From the NCBI GenBank assembly GCA_024291935.2, contig CM044315.1, forward strand, positions 49,264,385 to 49,328,384: a stretch of 64,000 bases of DNA, in the 5' to 3' direction. The stretch comes from Okapia johnstoni (Eukaryota > Chordata > Mammalia > Artiodactyla > Giraffidae). Each line of letters begins with the position of its first letter. Position 1 is the stretch's first letter. Below are positions 44,861 through 55,070 of this stretch, one piece after another. The notes below the pieces were generated by a model. The model saw only the letters and a program-made list of their open reading frames with translations. It was not told where the DNA came from and did no database searches. A program made the position numbers and the translations under genes.

Positions 44861-46540
44861 TTACTGGAAGTATTTCTAGCCTGGAATCAGTTCTTAGCAA
44901 CCCAAGGATTATCACACTGTTGGAATTTATTTTTGCTTCAGAGCATTGAAACTGCTGTTCACTGGTCTATTGAATTAACACAGTTTCTCAGATAACTTTC
45001 ATTCAAAAAGTATAAATGACTATAAAATTATGTGCAACAAATGTTCAAGATGCGAATTTCCACCTATCCTTGCATCATTTCATATGTCTAAAGGAACTGG
45101 CGTTATTAACCAAGTAAACATCTGATTTCCGCAACAGAGAAGGAAGAGTCTCTGTCCCCAGAGAGCATCACCTCCATCAAGCAGTAGCATGCTCTAAGGG
45201 GGAGGGGTGTCCTCATTAGTTAACTTCTTCCACCAATTTTCACAATGAATTTCTGTTTTGAAGCTGAGTAAAGCTGGATTAATTGGGTTTTCCCCCTTGT
45301 TGCAGAAGTTTTGGGGAAGAAGTATATCTTGAAATATAATTACATATCTTAACTGTAACCTGAGAAACTTAACATTCACAGATGCACTTTATCTGTCAAA
45401 TATAAAGACAACTGCAAATGCTGGCCATAAAGGTGGAGATATAGTATCTACTTGCATAAATTGTTGCTGTTTCTCTGTGTTTACTACTCCATAGTTAACT
45501 AAGGAGATATTATAACTCCCAGGAGTTTGGTATTTTTCTCCCTATGTTCTATATGATGAGGAAGGAGACAGAGTGATAAGAATATTCTCTTACTAACACA
45601 TTGCCAATTGGTATACTGTACTTGATTCACAAAACTATGAAACTAACATTAAATATTTTAATCAATTTCTGAAATCTTTTTTAAAGCTAACAGACCAAGA
45701 CATCGTATTATTGTTACTGTTTGTGTACAGTTCTCTTGGTACAGTAACTTTTCCATAATTGTATGAATATGTGCATATAATTAGGTTTGATATTCAGAAG
45801 CAGGACTGCTCAACAACCATCACAACCATATTTCTACCCTGACCTGATATTTTACCACCAAGAGCAATTATACTGAAATAATTTTGTAATATAGAACTTC
45901 TAATTATTGAACAGAATATAGTATCTTTGCTGAGCATCATAACTACAAAAGGTTTTACATGTATATAAGTCTCAAAAACAATGCAATTACCTCAGATGAA
46001 TAAAAACAGAGGAAAAATCAAAAGTGGTGCTAAGGGAATAAGAGAAGCTGCATTCTTCACCATCAGCTCTACCCAAGACAGCTTCTAGGAAGACAAGCCC
46101 TCCTGGTTCACAAGCAGTACCCAGTTACCTGGAGCAATTAAGGGCTTATTTCCTAAATGACTTTGGATACAGATCTCACCAAGTTTGTAAGCAAATGGCC
46201 AGTATGAGTCACCTACTTAGCAAAAAAGGTCATTATGGCACCGGATCAAGTTACCGCAGAAATCCCTGGCTGATTGGAAGTTCTTCTATCCCCTTACTTC
46301 ATGGTCCAAAATAAGCAGAACTAATACTTCCACCCTCTTCATCTCCCACTGTTCATATCTTTTGCTATTATTACATGTTTTACATATTTCATTTTAAAAA
46401 CGTAGAAATATGGGAAAAATGAAAGAAATTGTGAACTAAACATACAAAGATCTAAAAAGAAATCTACGTAAAGTAAAATAAAAATAACAATTCCTTAAAA
46501 ACCTTAAGGTTTCTTGCAATTTAGGAAAAGACCCAGGTGT
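44861..46540. other. No recognised feature
   Basis: About 1.7 kb of AT-rich DNA without ruminant-specific repeats or coding pattern. Confidence 0.35.
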
Positions 46541-46834
46541 CTCTTTGAAATACTCTCGATAACCAATATATATTATTTCAAGAAGTGAAAGATCTTTCAA
46601 CACTAGAAAATCTATTAATATATTATATAACATTCATAAAGAATAAACAGTCCATGAGAATCTTGACAGATGCTCAGAAAGTATTTAAATTTAATATTCA
46701 TTTGTGTTTAACTCAGTAAATTGGAATAAAAGGGAACTTTCTAAACTTGATAATCATTATCTATCAAAAATCTATAGCCAGGATCAGACTTAACAATAAA
46801 ACTGAACAAAATTACCATTAGAGGTAGAGTAAGA

Positions 46835-47034
46835 CAGTGGCTCAGATGGTAAAGAATCTGCCTGCAACGCAAGAAACCCATGTTTGATCCCTGAATTGGG
46901 AAGATACCCTGGAGAAGGGAATGCAACCCACTCTAGTATTCTTGTCTGGAGAATCTCATACACAGAGGAGCCTGGTGGGCTCTAGTCCATGGGATCCAAA
47001 AGAGTCGGACAGGACTGAGAAATCTTCACTTTCA
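46835..47034 (+). mobile_element. Bov-tA SINE, 5'-truncated
   Basis: Starts inside the tRNA-like head (agtggctcagatggtaaaga) and runs to the Bov-A end (gtcggacaggactgagaaat). Confidence 0.88.
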
Positions 47035-47639
47035 AAACAAGGCTGCCTGCTATCACTACCTGTTTTTAATACTTTTAGGAGGTCCCAGTCAACATACTTA
47101 GAAAATAAAAATAAAATGAGATACATAATGGAAAGAAACAAGACTGTATTTTTGTTTTATAAAGGGTCAGTTTGCATAAATAATCCATGAGGATCTACAG
47201 ACCATTAAAATTAGTCAATGTTTAGCAAGGTAGCTAGATACATGATCAACCTAAAAATGATAATGGGATTTCTACACAGCAATAATAATTCATTCGAGAA
47301 CAATAATATTTAGAAGTACCTCATTTATAATGACAGGAAACTAAAATGTAGCTAAGAAAAAATATAGCAAATATGTATTGATCTTTATGGAACAAATTAT
47401 GAAAGCACTTTCTGATTGACTGAAAGAACTGAATAGACAAAGGGGTATACCAAGTTTATGGATAAGAAGACTCAAATAAATCCATGTATAAGTTGCAATG
47501 ACGTTCAAATTTTTGACAGCATTTTTCATGAGACGTTATAAGCCAGACTTCAAATCCATTTGAAAGAGCACAAAAAGTCAATAATAGTGAAGATCATTTT
47601 CAAGAAGAAAAGGGTCAACATGGCCCAAACTATGAGATA

Positions 47640-47890
47640 TCACAATTAGTAATAATAATGATGATGCTACAACTAAAAATAATAGCGGCTGACTTTCATT
47701 GAGCGTTTATTAAAAGCCAGGCAAAACCATTTCATGTATTCTGAGTTTGGTACAAGTATTGTAGCTGTTTTACAGTTAAGAAATAAATGAGGCCATAAAG
47801 AATCAAGGATTTCTCTCAAGACACCAAGGTGAGGAGGTAATGACAGAGTTAGGATCCAAATCCAAGCAGTTCCTGAGCCCTGCCCCTAAC
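47640..47890 (+). mobile_element. MIR SINE
   Basis: Order ttcattgagcgtttattaaa, gttttacagttaagaaataa, gacagagttaggatccaaat, the sense MIR core followed by its 3' part. Near full length. Confidence 0.7.
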
Positions 47891-48916
47891 CATAAGCGAT
47901 AAAGTCCATAAAGCTAGGTGATACACAGGGACATAGGGACGGAAAAACAGCCACTGAAAAATAATACTAAAACCAGAAAGTGAGCCATGCATAAATGGAA
48001 ACTTGGTATCAATAGTGACCAAAAAGGAAGCGTTCAACTGAGACTGTTAGTTATCCATGTGAAAAACATAAAATAAGATTCCTTTAGGCTCTACCTGGAC
48101 TAATAGGGAAGCATAAACTTGAACTTTTTAACAAAAGACACAATATCTAAGATTTTGGAGGTAAAAAGAAGGATCTTTTTGCAAGAGACATAAAAGGCCC
48201 AAACCACAAAAGTCACTGTTGGTATATTTTACTATATTACAATGTAATACTTCTATTCATAAAGCAACCTTGTAAACAACATGAGTAGTCAAGCAACAGT
48301 AGGGGAAAGAAATCTGCACTGTGTTTTAACAAGAGAGGACTGTTATCCAGAACACGTAAAGAACTTTACAAATTACTAGGATTGCTATCTGGAATGTAAA
48401 AAGAACTTTATAAATCAATCAGGAAAAACTCAGCTCCCTGTTCCCCTCAAAAGGGCAATGGAGTGAAAAGGCAATTTTAATAAAAAGAAAGCTGATTGCC
48501 CAAGAAACCTTTTGAAAGGTCCTCAGCCTTCCCCACTGTCAGGGAAATACACCATAAAACAATGAGATACCACTTCACACCAACAGACTCACAAAAATCA
48601 GGGTCTGATGCCAAGTGTTGAATACAGACACAATTTCTCTCATCCACTACAACATTTTGTAGAACTTTGTCAAAAACAAAGAAAATAGAAAAAATATACC
48701 TCTTTCACCCTGTAACTTTATTTCTGGATATACACCTTAGAACAAGAAACTCTCACATGTGTGACAAAGAAACATAAAGAAGAATGTTAGGCACGGGTAA
48801 CATTATTTGGAATAAAAATAGGAAAGGACTAAAACAATCAAAATATTTACTGAGAGAAAAAATTAAACTAAATTGTGGTATATTTATACAGTGAAACACT
48901 CCTAAGCTACATACAA

Positions 48917-49193
48917 CTGCTCCTGCTGCTACTGCTGTTAAGTCGCTTCAGTCATGCCTGACTCTGTGCGACCCCATAGACGGCAGCCCACCAGGCTCCC
49001 CCGTCCCTGGGATTCTCCAGGCAAGAATACTGGAGTGGGTTGCCATTTCCTTCTCCAATGCATGAGTGCATGCTAAGTCACTTCAGTCATGTCCGACTCT
49101 GTGCGACCCTATAAACAGTAGCCCACCGGGCTCTTCTGTCCACAGGATTCTCTAGGCAAGGGTACTGGACTGGATTGCCATTTCCTTCTCCAG
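48917..49193 (-). mobile_element. Bov-A2 SINE, antisense
   Basis: Complete antisense dimer beginning at the tail (ctgctcctgctgctactgct). A 12-bp perfect target-site duplication agctacatacaa lies at 48905-48916 and 49194-49205. The monomers are joined by a short linker with no long ctttcactttc stretch. Confidence 0.95.
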
Positions 49194-49318
49194 AGCTACA
49201 TACAAAAATATGGTTAAATATCAGTAACATGATTGTTTAGAAATACTGAGTAATAATACTTTTAATATTCACATAAGTCATTAATATAATATAATAATAT
49301 TAAAATATAATAAAATAT

Positions 49319-49480
49319 GGTCCTCTGTCCAAGGGATTCTCCAGGCAAGAATACTGGAGTGGATTGACATGTCCTTCTCCAGGGTATTTTTTTCCCCCAA
49401 CACAGGGATTGAAGCTGGGTCTCTTATCTCTCCTGAATCAGCAGGCAGGTTCTTTACCACTAGCGCCACCTGGGAAGCCC
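49319..49480 (-). mobile_element. Bov-tA SINE, 5'-complete, 3'-shortened, antisense
   Basis: Reverse strand: gggcttcccaggtggcgcta head, a short T/C expansion in the middle, and a body stopping at about 49319. A 12-bp perfect duplication ataataaaatat lies at 49307-49318 and 49481-49492. Confidence 0.9.
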
Positions 49481-49552
49481 ATAATAAAATATTTATATAC
49501 AGTTAGGAAACATATAAAATAATAGTGTTTATGGATATGTAAATAGTCATAG

Positions 49553-49612
49553 TATCAGGTTGACCAAAATGAGATCTTATGGAAAAACTTGAACTTTTTG
49601 GCCAACCCAATA
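49553..49612 (+). mobile_element. Mariner-type MITE (about 60 bp)
   Basis: Near-palindrome: tcaggttgaccaaaatgaga at the left and gaactttttggccaacccaa at the right are inverted repeats with a short atcttatgg centre, flanked by TA on both sides. It resembles the minimal bovine mariner-derived repeats whose ends carry ttggccaaaaag. Confidence 0.7.
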
Positions 49613-49692
49613 TATTAAACAATATTTATATACAATTGGAAAACATGTAAAATAATACCCTATAGTTTTATACTATTCATGGATATGTATAT

Positions 49693-49896
49693 GTGCACGC
49701 TCAGTCACTCAGTTGGGTCAGACTGTGACCCCATGGACTGTAGCCCAGCAGCTCCTCTGTCCAGGGGATTCTCCAGGCAAGAATACTGCAGTGGGTTCCC
49801 ATTCCCTTCTCCAGGGGATCTTCCTGACTCAGGGATTAAACCTGTATCTCCTGCATTGTGGGTGGATTCTTTACCGCTGAGCCATTGTGGAAGCCC
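49693..49896 (-). mobile_element. Bov-tA SINE, antisense
   Basis: From gtgcacgctcagtcactcag to the head (gggcttccacaatggctcag on the reverse strand). Flanked by ggatatgtatatg / ggatatatg, a probable decayed duplication. Confidence 0.9.
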
Positions 49897-50338
49897 TGGA
49901 TATATGTTTAGTCATAGTATAAAAACATACTAGACAGGTAAACCCAAATTCAGGATACTAGTTTACTCCAGTGAGAGAAAGGAAGGAGCACATACTAGGG
50001 GAAAGGGACACAAGGACTTCAATTGTATTTGAGATGTTTCGTTTGTCAAAATGCGATAACCTCCACAAACAGGGGTCGATGGAAATATCTGTGAATCTGA
50101 TAGAGTTGGGTAGTGAGTATTTGAATAATCAGTATTTTATTTCAGTCATACTTCTCTTTATATTTGAAATATTTTTAATAAATAAAAAGGAGTTATTATA
50201 AAGATACAATTTTAGTAACCAGAGTTCTATTTTCCCAGGAGGTTGTGATTACATGATTTCAGAGCTAGCTTCTCTCTTCTTTGAGAAGCCAACCAAATGA
50301 CGAGTGAAGCAATATTTATTTTATGCCTACCATTTATC

Positions 50339-50636
50339 TCCAACAACTGTGATGCTGGAGAAAACTCTTGAGAGTCCCTTGGATTGCAAGCTTCAATACT
50401 TTGGCCATCTGATGCGAAGAGCTGACTCACTGGAAAAGACCCTGATGCTGGGAAAGATTGAGGGCAGGAGGAGAAGGGGACGACAGAGGATGAGATGGTT
50501 GGATGGCATCACCGACTCAATGGACATGAGATTGAGCAAGCTCTGGGAGTTGCTGATGGACAGGAAAACCTGGCGTGCTGCAGCCCATGGGGTCACAGAG
50601 TCGGACACGACTGAGTGACTGAACTGAACTGAACTG
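50339..50636 (+). mobile_element. BovB 3' fragment with internal deletion
   Basis: Sense BovB C-terminal coding ([40 protein letters not shown]) and 3' end. About 95 bases between cttggattgcaag and cttcaatac are missing relative to the other copies. Flanked by a 9-bp duplication ccatttatc at 50330-50338 and 50637-50645. Confidence 0.92.
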
Positions 50637-50699
50637 CCATTTATCAGGCAGAGAGCGAGGTCCTGGCAATACAGTGGTGAGAGACCCAACCAAGGAGAG

Positions 50700-50717
50700 T
50701 ATATATATATATATATT
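50700..50717 (+). repeat. (AT)n microsatellite
   Basis: Nine uninterrupted ta units. Confidence 0.9.
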
Positions 50718-50817
50718 CCAGTGGGATTAAAAATGTACATCTGCAAATCATGAGAAATGCCATGAAGGGAAGAGCAGGAAACTCTGACTGAATAACTGTG
50801 GGGTGGGCACATGCTGT

Positions 50818-51270
50818 GGCAGGTTTGGCTGCCAGAAATTATTCATATGCCCTCTTCTTCCTAGCTTTCCTCCATGATAGAGGTTGGGAAGCTAATCATG
50901 ATTTTCCAGACTCCCTTGCATGCAGCACAGTTCTAACCAATTAGATATAGTTAGGCGACTCTGGAGACAGGGTCCTTTCCTGAAGAAGAGAGCCCTTCTG
51001 CTCCCTTAACTCCTTGCATGCCACTCTGCCTGCAGCACAGATGTGATGCTGGGCATGGAACAGACATCTTGACATGATGAAGATGGAAGTCATATGTTCT
51101 GGGGGTGGAGCAGAGGGGCAGGTACCTGGGCTCTTGATGCTGTGGCTGAGTCATGGTACCAGCCGTGAGATGTTTACTCTGAACTTCATTTTAGCAAGTT
51201 ATAAAGATCTGCTGGCTTAAGCCATTTTTAATAAGATTTTTTTCTGCAGCCCAAATCATTCCAAATACTT
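50818..51270 (+). repeat. Unclassified old interspersed repeat
   Basis: Wording such as atgattttccagactccctt, cagatgtgatgctgggcatg, gagcagaggggcaggtacct and ggcttaagccatttttaata recurs as a familiar dispersed mammalian repeat, but I cannot name the family. Confidence 0.4.
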
Positions 51271-53027
51271 ACCTTCTAGAAGATGTGACTCTTACGTTGA
51301 GAGGAGGGGTGTGAGAGGTAGCAAATCCTGCAGAAAGGAGTGTGAGACAAGGGAGGGAGAGGGTGACAAGGCCAGCAGAGGAGGGGACAACAAGTTTGAG
51401 GCCTGTATGAGAACTCAGGAAAGACCCCTGACACTGGAACTTGATAAACAGATCAATTTGCCGCTGGCTGGGAATCTGAATATTTGACTCTCAGGTTCCA
51501 GACTAAAAACAGCACAGTTGATCTATAAACAAAGATCAAGGTTGTTGCTATTTTCAGAGACTCCTTTCTATAAAACAAAGAATTAACATCTAATCATTTT
51601 GCTTGAATTTTTAAAAGTGAACTCTACTTAGTCCACCTTAAATCCAGAGGTACAGCTTCTTCTACCCCTTCCTCCACCTTGTAGGAGGGGGAAAAAAAAA
51701 TTAGCATCTCCAAGTCCCCTTGACATAAAGTAAATTGCAATGATAGGATTGAACCAGAGCCTAGCCAACCCTGTCTCAGGCATTCCTTGTGCTACAAAGG
51801 TTTCTATTTTGTTCTGTATTTGAATGGAAAGAGGCAACTTCATTGTCGACAAGAGTCTGACTTGAACTACACAACAAAATTCTAATTGCTTTAATCCTGT
51901 CCTCACTGGGCATTAAGGAAAGGCTTGGCTTACTTTCTAATGTGCTTCCTACTGGTCTATTTCCTGAATCTTATACTTTTATAGCAAACGAAGGTTCTTT
52001 TATAAGACAGCATTTACTGCGCACCTGAGTAGGCAGAGTGCCGGTTAAGGCAAGAAGCCCATTGCTTGGTAGAAAATGTGCATTTTCATCTGAAAAGTCT
52101 TAATTTGACAGATATTCTGCAAGTTTCCACTTGGCTATTTTCAAATAGACCTGTATATTTATTATTAGTTTCTGGATCTCTCCCTCCTCTTTCAGCTTTC
52201 TGCAACTAAACTCTAGCTATCTAATCTTTTTACTCTTTCATCCAAGTCCTCTCCTCTGGCTCCTGAATTCATTCACTCTTGCTGTTATTCTCTGCACTTC
52301 TTCCAAATTGCCTGTGCTTCCCTAGAAACCAAGGTGGCGGGAACACAGCATGAGGGGCCAGGTGCCGCTCAGCTAGAACTGGCCACAGAGGAACTGTTAC
52401 TCCGTGCCCTTCTGCACAGGCAGCCTCAGCCTGGACTTCCCTTTCATCCTGCCAGACTGCCTGGCTGCCCTGAATTTAATTTGCGACCGCTGTGCCCCCT
52501 GGGCCTACTTTGGCATCACTGCGTTCTCGTGTCGCCTTCCCTGAAAACAGCTCTATGTTTGGATTCTCTTCCCCCAGGTGTATTCACTGCCTTGCCTTTT
52601 TCAAATGCTTGCAAAGTTATTATTCCCAGCCTACATCCCTCAAGTCTCAAAGGTCGTTTGCATTTTATTTCTGTTGCCTGAGCTGCTCACAATACTTTCC
52701 AAATTGGAACCATTAGTGAATTCCAAAAACACACAGCCTCTTCCCTTTTTCCATCCAGGTCATGAATAAGAATGTGTAATTAAGAGTCAGACCCACAGTT
52801 GTGCCAACAGTGGATCAGGTAGCACTTATTAATCCTTCAGTGGTTACCCTGCCCGCTTCCAGCAGCACTCAGAACATTCTCAGTTTAAAGGAGTTTTTCA
52901 GCTAATTTTAAACCCACATACTCAAACTTCCAAACATTTATTGGGAATTATACTAGGTGCTGTGAGAGATTCCAGATCATGTAAAAAACAATCATCGCCC
53001 TTCAAAAGGCTTCTAGAATCAGAGCGT
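51271..53027. other. No confidently recognised feature
   Basis: The more GC-rich part of the unannotated sequence. A 115-codon plus-strand open frame (52334-52681) is the longest outside recognised repeats in this part; it has no recognisable domain, and 52390-52720 may be a decayed L2. A T/C-rich patch lies near 52180-52330. Confidence 0.3.
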
Positions 53028-53343
53028 ACACGTATACTGTGGAGATATTGCAGGTTTAATTTCCGACCACTACAACAAAGCGAATATCACAATGCAGCAA
53101 TTTACACAGATTGTTTTAGTTTCTCAATTCATATAAAAGTTATACTTACACTATGCTGTAATTAAGTGTGCAACAGCATTATGTCTAAAAAAACAATGTG
53201 CATAATACATGGTTAAAGCATACTTTATTGCTGAAAAATCCTAAGTATCTTTAGTGAGCCGTAATCTTTTTTGCTGGTGGAGGAGCTTGCCTCCATGTTG
53301 ATGACTGTTTGGCTGATCAAAGTGGTGGCTGCTGAAAGCTGGG

Positions 53344-53998
53344 GTTCTTGTTCATTTGCTCAGTCATGTCCGACTCTTTGCAACCCCATGGATTACAGCA
53401 CGCCAGGCTTCCCTGTCCTTCGCCATCTCCCAGAGCTTGCTCAAACTCATGTCCATTGAGTTGGTGATTTCCATCCAACCATCTTGTCCTCTGTTGTCCC
53501 CTTCTCCCGCCTTCACTCTTTCCTAGCATCAGGGTCTTTTCTAATGAGTCAGCTCTTCGAATCAGGTGGTCAAAGTACTGGAGTTTCAGCTTCAGCATAA
53601 GTCTTTCCAATGAATGTTCAGGGTTGATTTCCTTTAGGATTGGCTGGTTTGATCTCTTTGCAGTCCAAGGGACTTTCAAGAGTCTTCTCCAGCACCACAG
53701 TTCAAAAGCATCAATTCTTCAATACTCAGCTTTCTTTATGGTCCAACTCTCACATCCATACATGACTACTGGAAAAATCACAGCACTGACTAGATGGACC
53801 TTTGTTGGTCTCTGCTTTTTTAATACACTGTCTAGGTTTGCATATATTTTCTTCCAAGGAGCAAGCATCTTTTAATTTCACTTCACAGCTGCAGTCAGCA
53901 TACACAGTGATTTTGGAGCCAAAGCAAAGAAAGTCTATCACTGTTTCCATTGTTTCCCCATCTCTTTGGCATGAAGTGATGGGACCAGATGCCATGAA
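53344..53998 (-). mobile_element. BovB LINE, 3' part, antisense
   Basis: Minus strand: GETMETVIDFLCFGSKITVY near 53940, then KVPWTAKRSNQPILKEINPE and [20 protein letters not shown], to the 3' end at 53344. Frameshifted in the middle. Confidence 0.92.
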
Positions 53999-54316
53999 CT
54001 TTCATAATTGGAGTCAACCCTCTCAAACTCTACTTTATCAACTACGTTTATGTAATATTCTAAATCTTATGTCATCATTTCAATATCAAGTTCACCTTCT
54101 TATATAGGTATGGTTCGTGGTGTCCCCAAATAATTATAATAGCAACATCAAAGATCACTGATCACAGACCACCACAACAAATAAAATAATGAAAAAGTTT
54201 GAAATATTGTGAGAATTACCAAAAGGGGACAGAAAGACAAAGTGAGAAAATTACTTTTGGAAAAATGGCACTGATAGATTTGCTTAATGCAAGGTTGCCA
54301 CAAAACTTAAATTTGT

Positions 54317-54376
54317 AAAAAAAAAAAAAAAGAAAAAGAAATATATATATAAATATGTGTGTATGTGTGTGTGTAA
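54317..54376 (+). repeat. Poly(A)-TA-TG compound microsatellite
   Basis: A run of about 15 A, then atatatata, then gtgtgtatgtgtgtgtgt, inside the Tigger end. Confidence 0.85.
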
Positions 54377-54398
54377 TAAAGTGAAGCACAATAAAATG

Positions 54399-54626
54399 AA
54401 TGTGTGCATGCTAAGTCACCTCAGTTGTGTCTGACTTTGTGTGATGGTATGGACTGCAGTCCATGAGGCTCCTCTGTCCATGGGATTCTCCAGGCAAGAA
54501 TGCTGGAGTGAGTTGCTGTGCCCTCCTCCCGGGGATCTTCCCAAACAAGGGACTGAAACTGTGTCTCTTAAGTCTCCTGCAATGGCAGGTGGGTTCTTTA
54601 CCACTAGTGCCACCTGGAAAGCCCAG
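54399..54626 (-). mobile_element. Bov-tA SINE, antisense
   Basis: From atgtgtgcatgctaagtcac to the head (gggctttccaggtggcacta on the reverse strand). It replaces the expected last bases of the Tigger inverted repeat. Confidence 0.9.
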
Positions 54627-55070
54627 TCATCTAGCAATATATTTCAGCAATTATAGTTTCAAAATATTCTTCAAACCCAACTATTCACCATCATCACAGC
54701 TGTCACCCTAGTCATATCTATTGTCACTAAAATTTCACCCCAACTGATCTTACTCTTTCCATTCCCATTTCCCTCCAGTCCATTCTCAAATAGTATCCAG
54801 AGGAATCTTTTAAAAAACTAAATCCTGCTTTAAAATCTTTAATTGCTTTATATTACTCTCAGCATAAAGTTCAAATTCCTTATCATGGCCCACAAGGTTG
54901 TGTACAGTCTGAGACCTATTAAGACCATACACAAATTTTAAAGAAGAGTGTCCTGACCCTTGTTGTCCTTATAAAATTTATGTGTAAGATGCTGTCAGAG
55001 GGCCACACTTATTTCCTTAACAGCACCTTCCTCACTGTGAATTTCATATATTTTAATGTAATTGATTAAT

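Larger units (their letters stand above)
49487..49921 (+). repeat. Old direct duplication of about 70 bp, separated by two insertions
   Basis: Copy 1 (49487-49554) reads aatatttatatacagttagg ... atggatatgtaaatagtcat. Copy 2 (49620-49690, resuming at 49897-49921) reads aatatttatatacaattgga ... ggatatatgtttagtcatag. The mariner-type MITE sits between them and a Bov-tA splits copy 2. Confidence 0.65.
46541..50190 (+). mobile_element. Ancient L1 (HAL1/L1ME-like), ORF2 3' part and 3' UTR
   Basis: Degenerate sense-strand L1 continues through many insertions. RT-like text is at 46660-46830 and 47040-47340. ORF2 C-terminal text is at 47890-48905 (gagataccacttcacaccaa; ttgtggtatatttatacagt). The 3' UTR is at 49200-50190 (aaattcaggatactagttta; atatttttaataaataaaaa). 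Inside it sit Bov-tA 46835, MIR 47640, Bov-A2 48917, Bov-tA 49319, a MITE at 49553 and Bov-tA 49693. Confidence 0.6.
50305..50815 (-). mobile_element. L2-type LINE, antisense, interrupted by BovB
   Basis: Left piece to 50338 (tttattttatgcctaccatt) and right piece from 50637 (caggcagagagcgaggtcct, then cctggcaatacagtggtgag) join into the antisense L2 3' end when the BovB is removed. Confidence 0.55.
53028..54398 (-). mobile_element. Tigger1-like DNA transposon, internally deleted, split by BovB
   Basis: The left piece 53028-53343 reads atactgtggagatattgcag, then acaacaaagcgaatatcaca and cttttttgctggtggaggag. The right piece 53999-54398 reads attggagtcaaccctctcaa, gtatggttcgtggtgtcccc, aaaaatggcactgatagatt and ends gtgaagcacaataaaatga. 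These are the two ends of a Tigger element with the transposase core lost. A poly(A)/TA/TG expansion and a Bov-tA lie at its right end. Confidence 0.8.
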
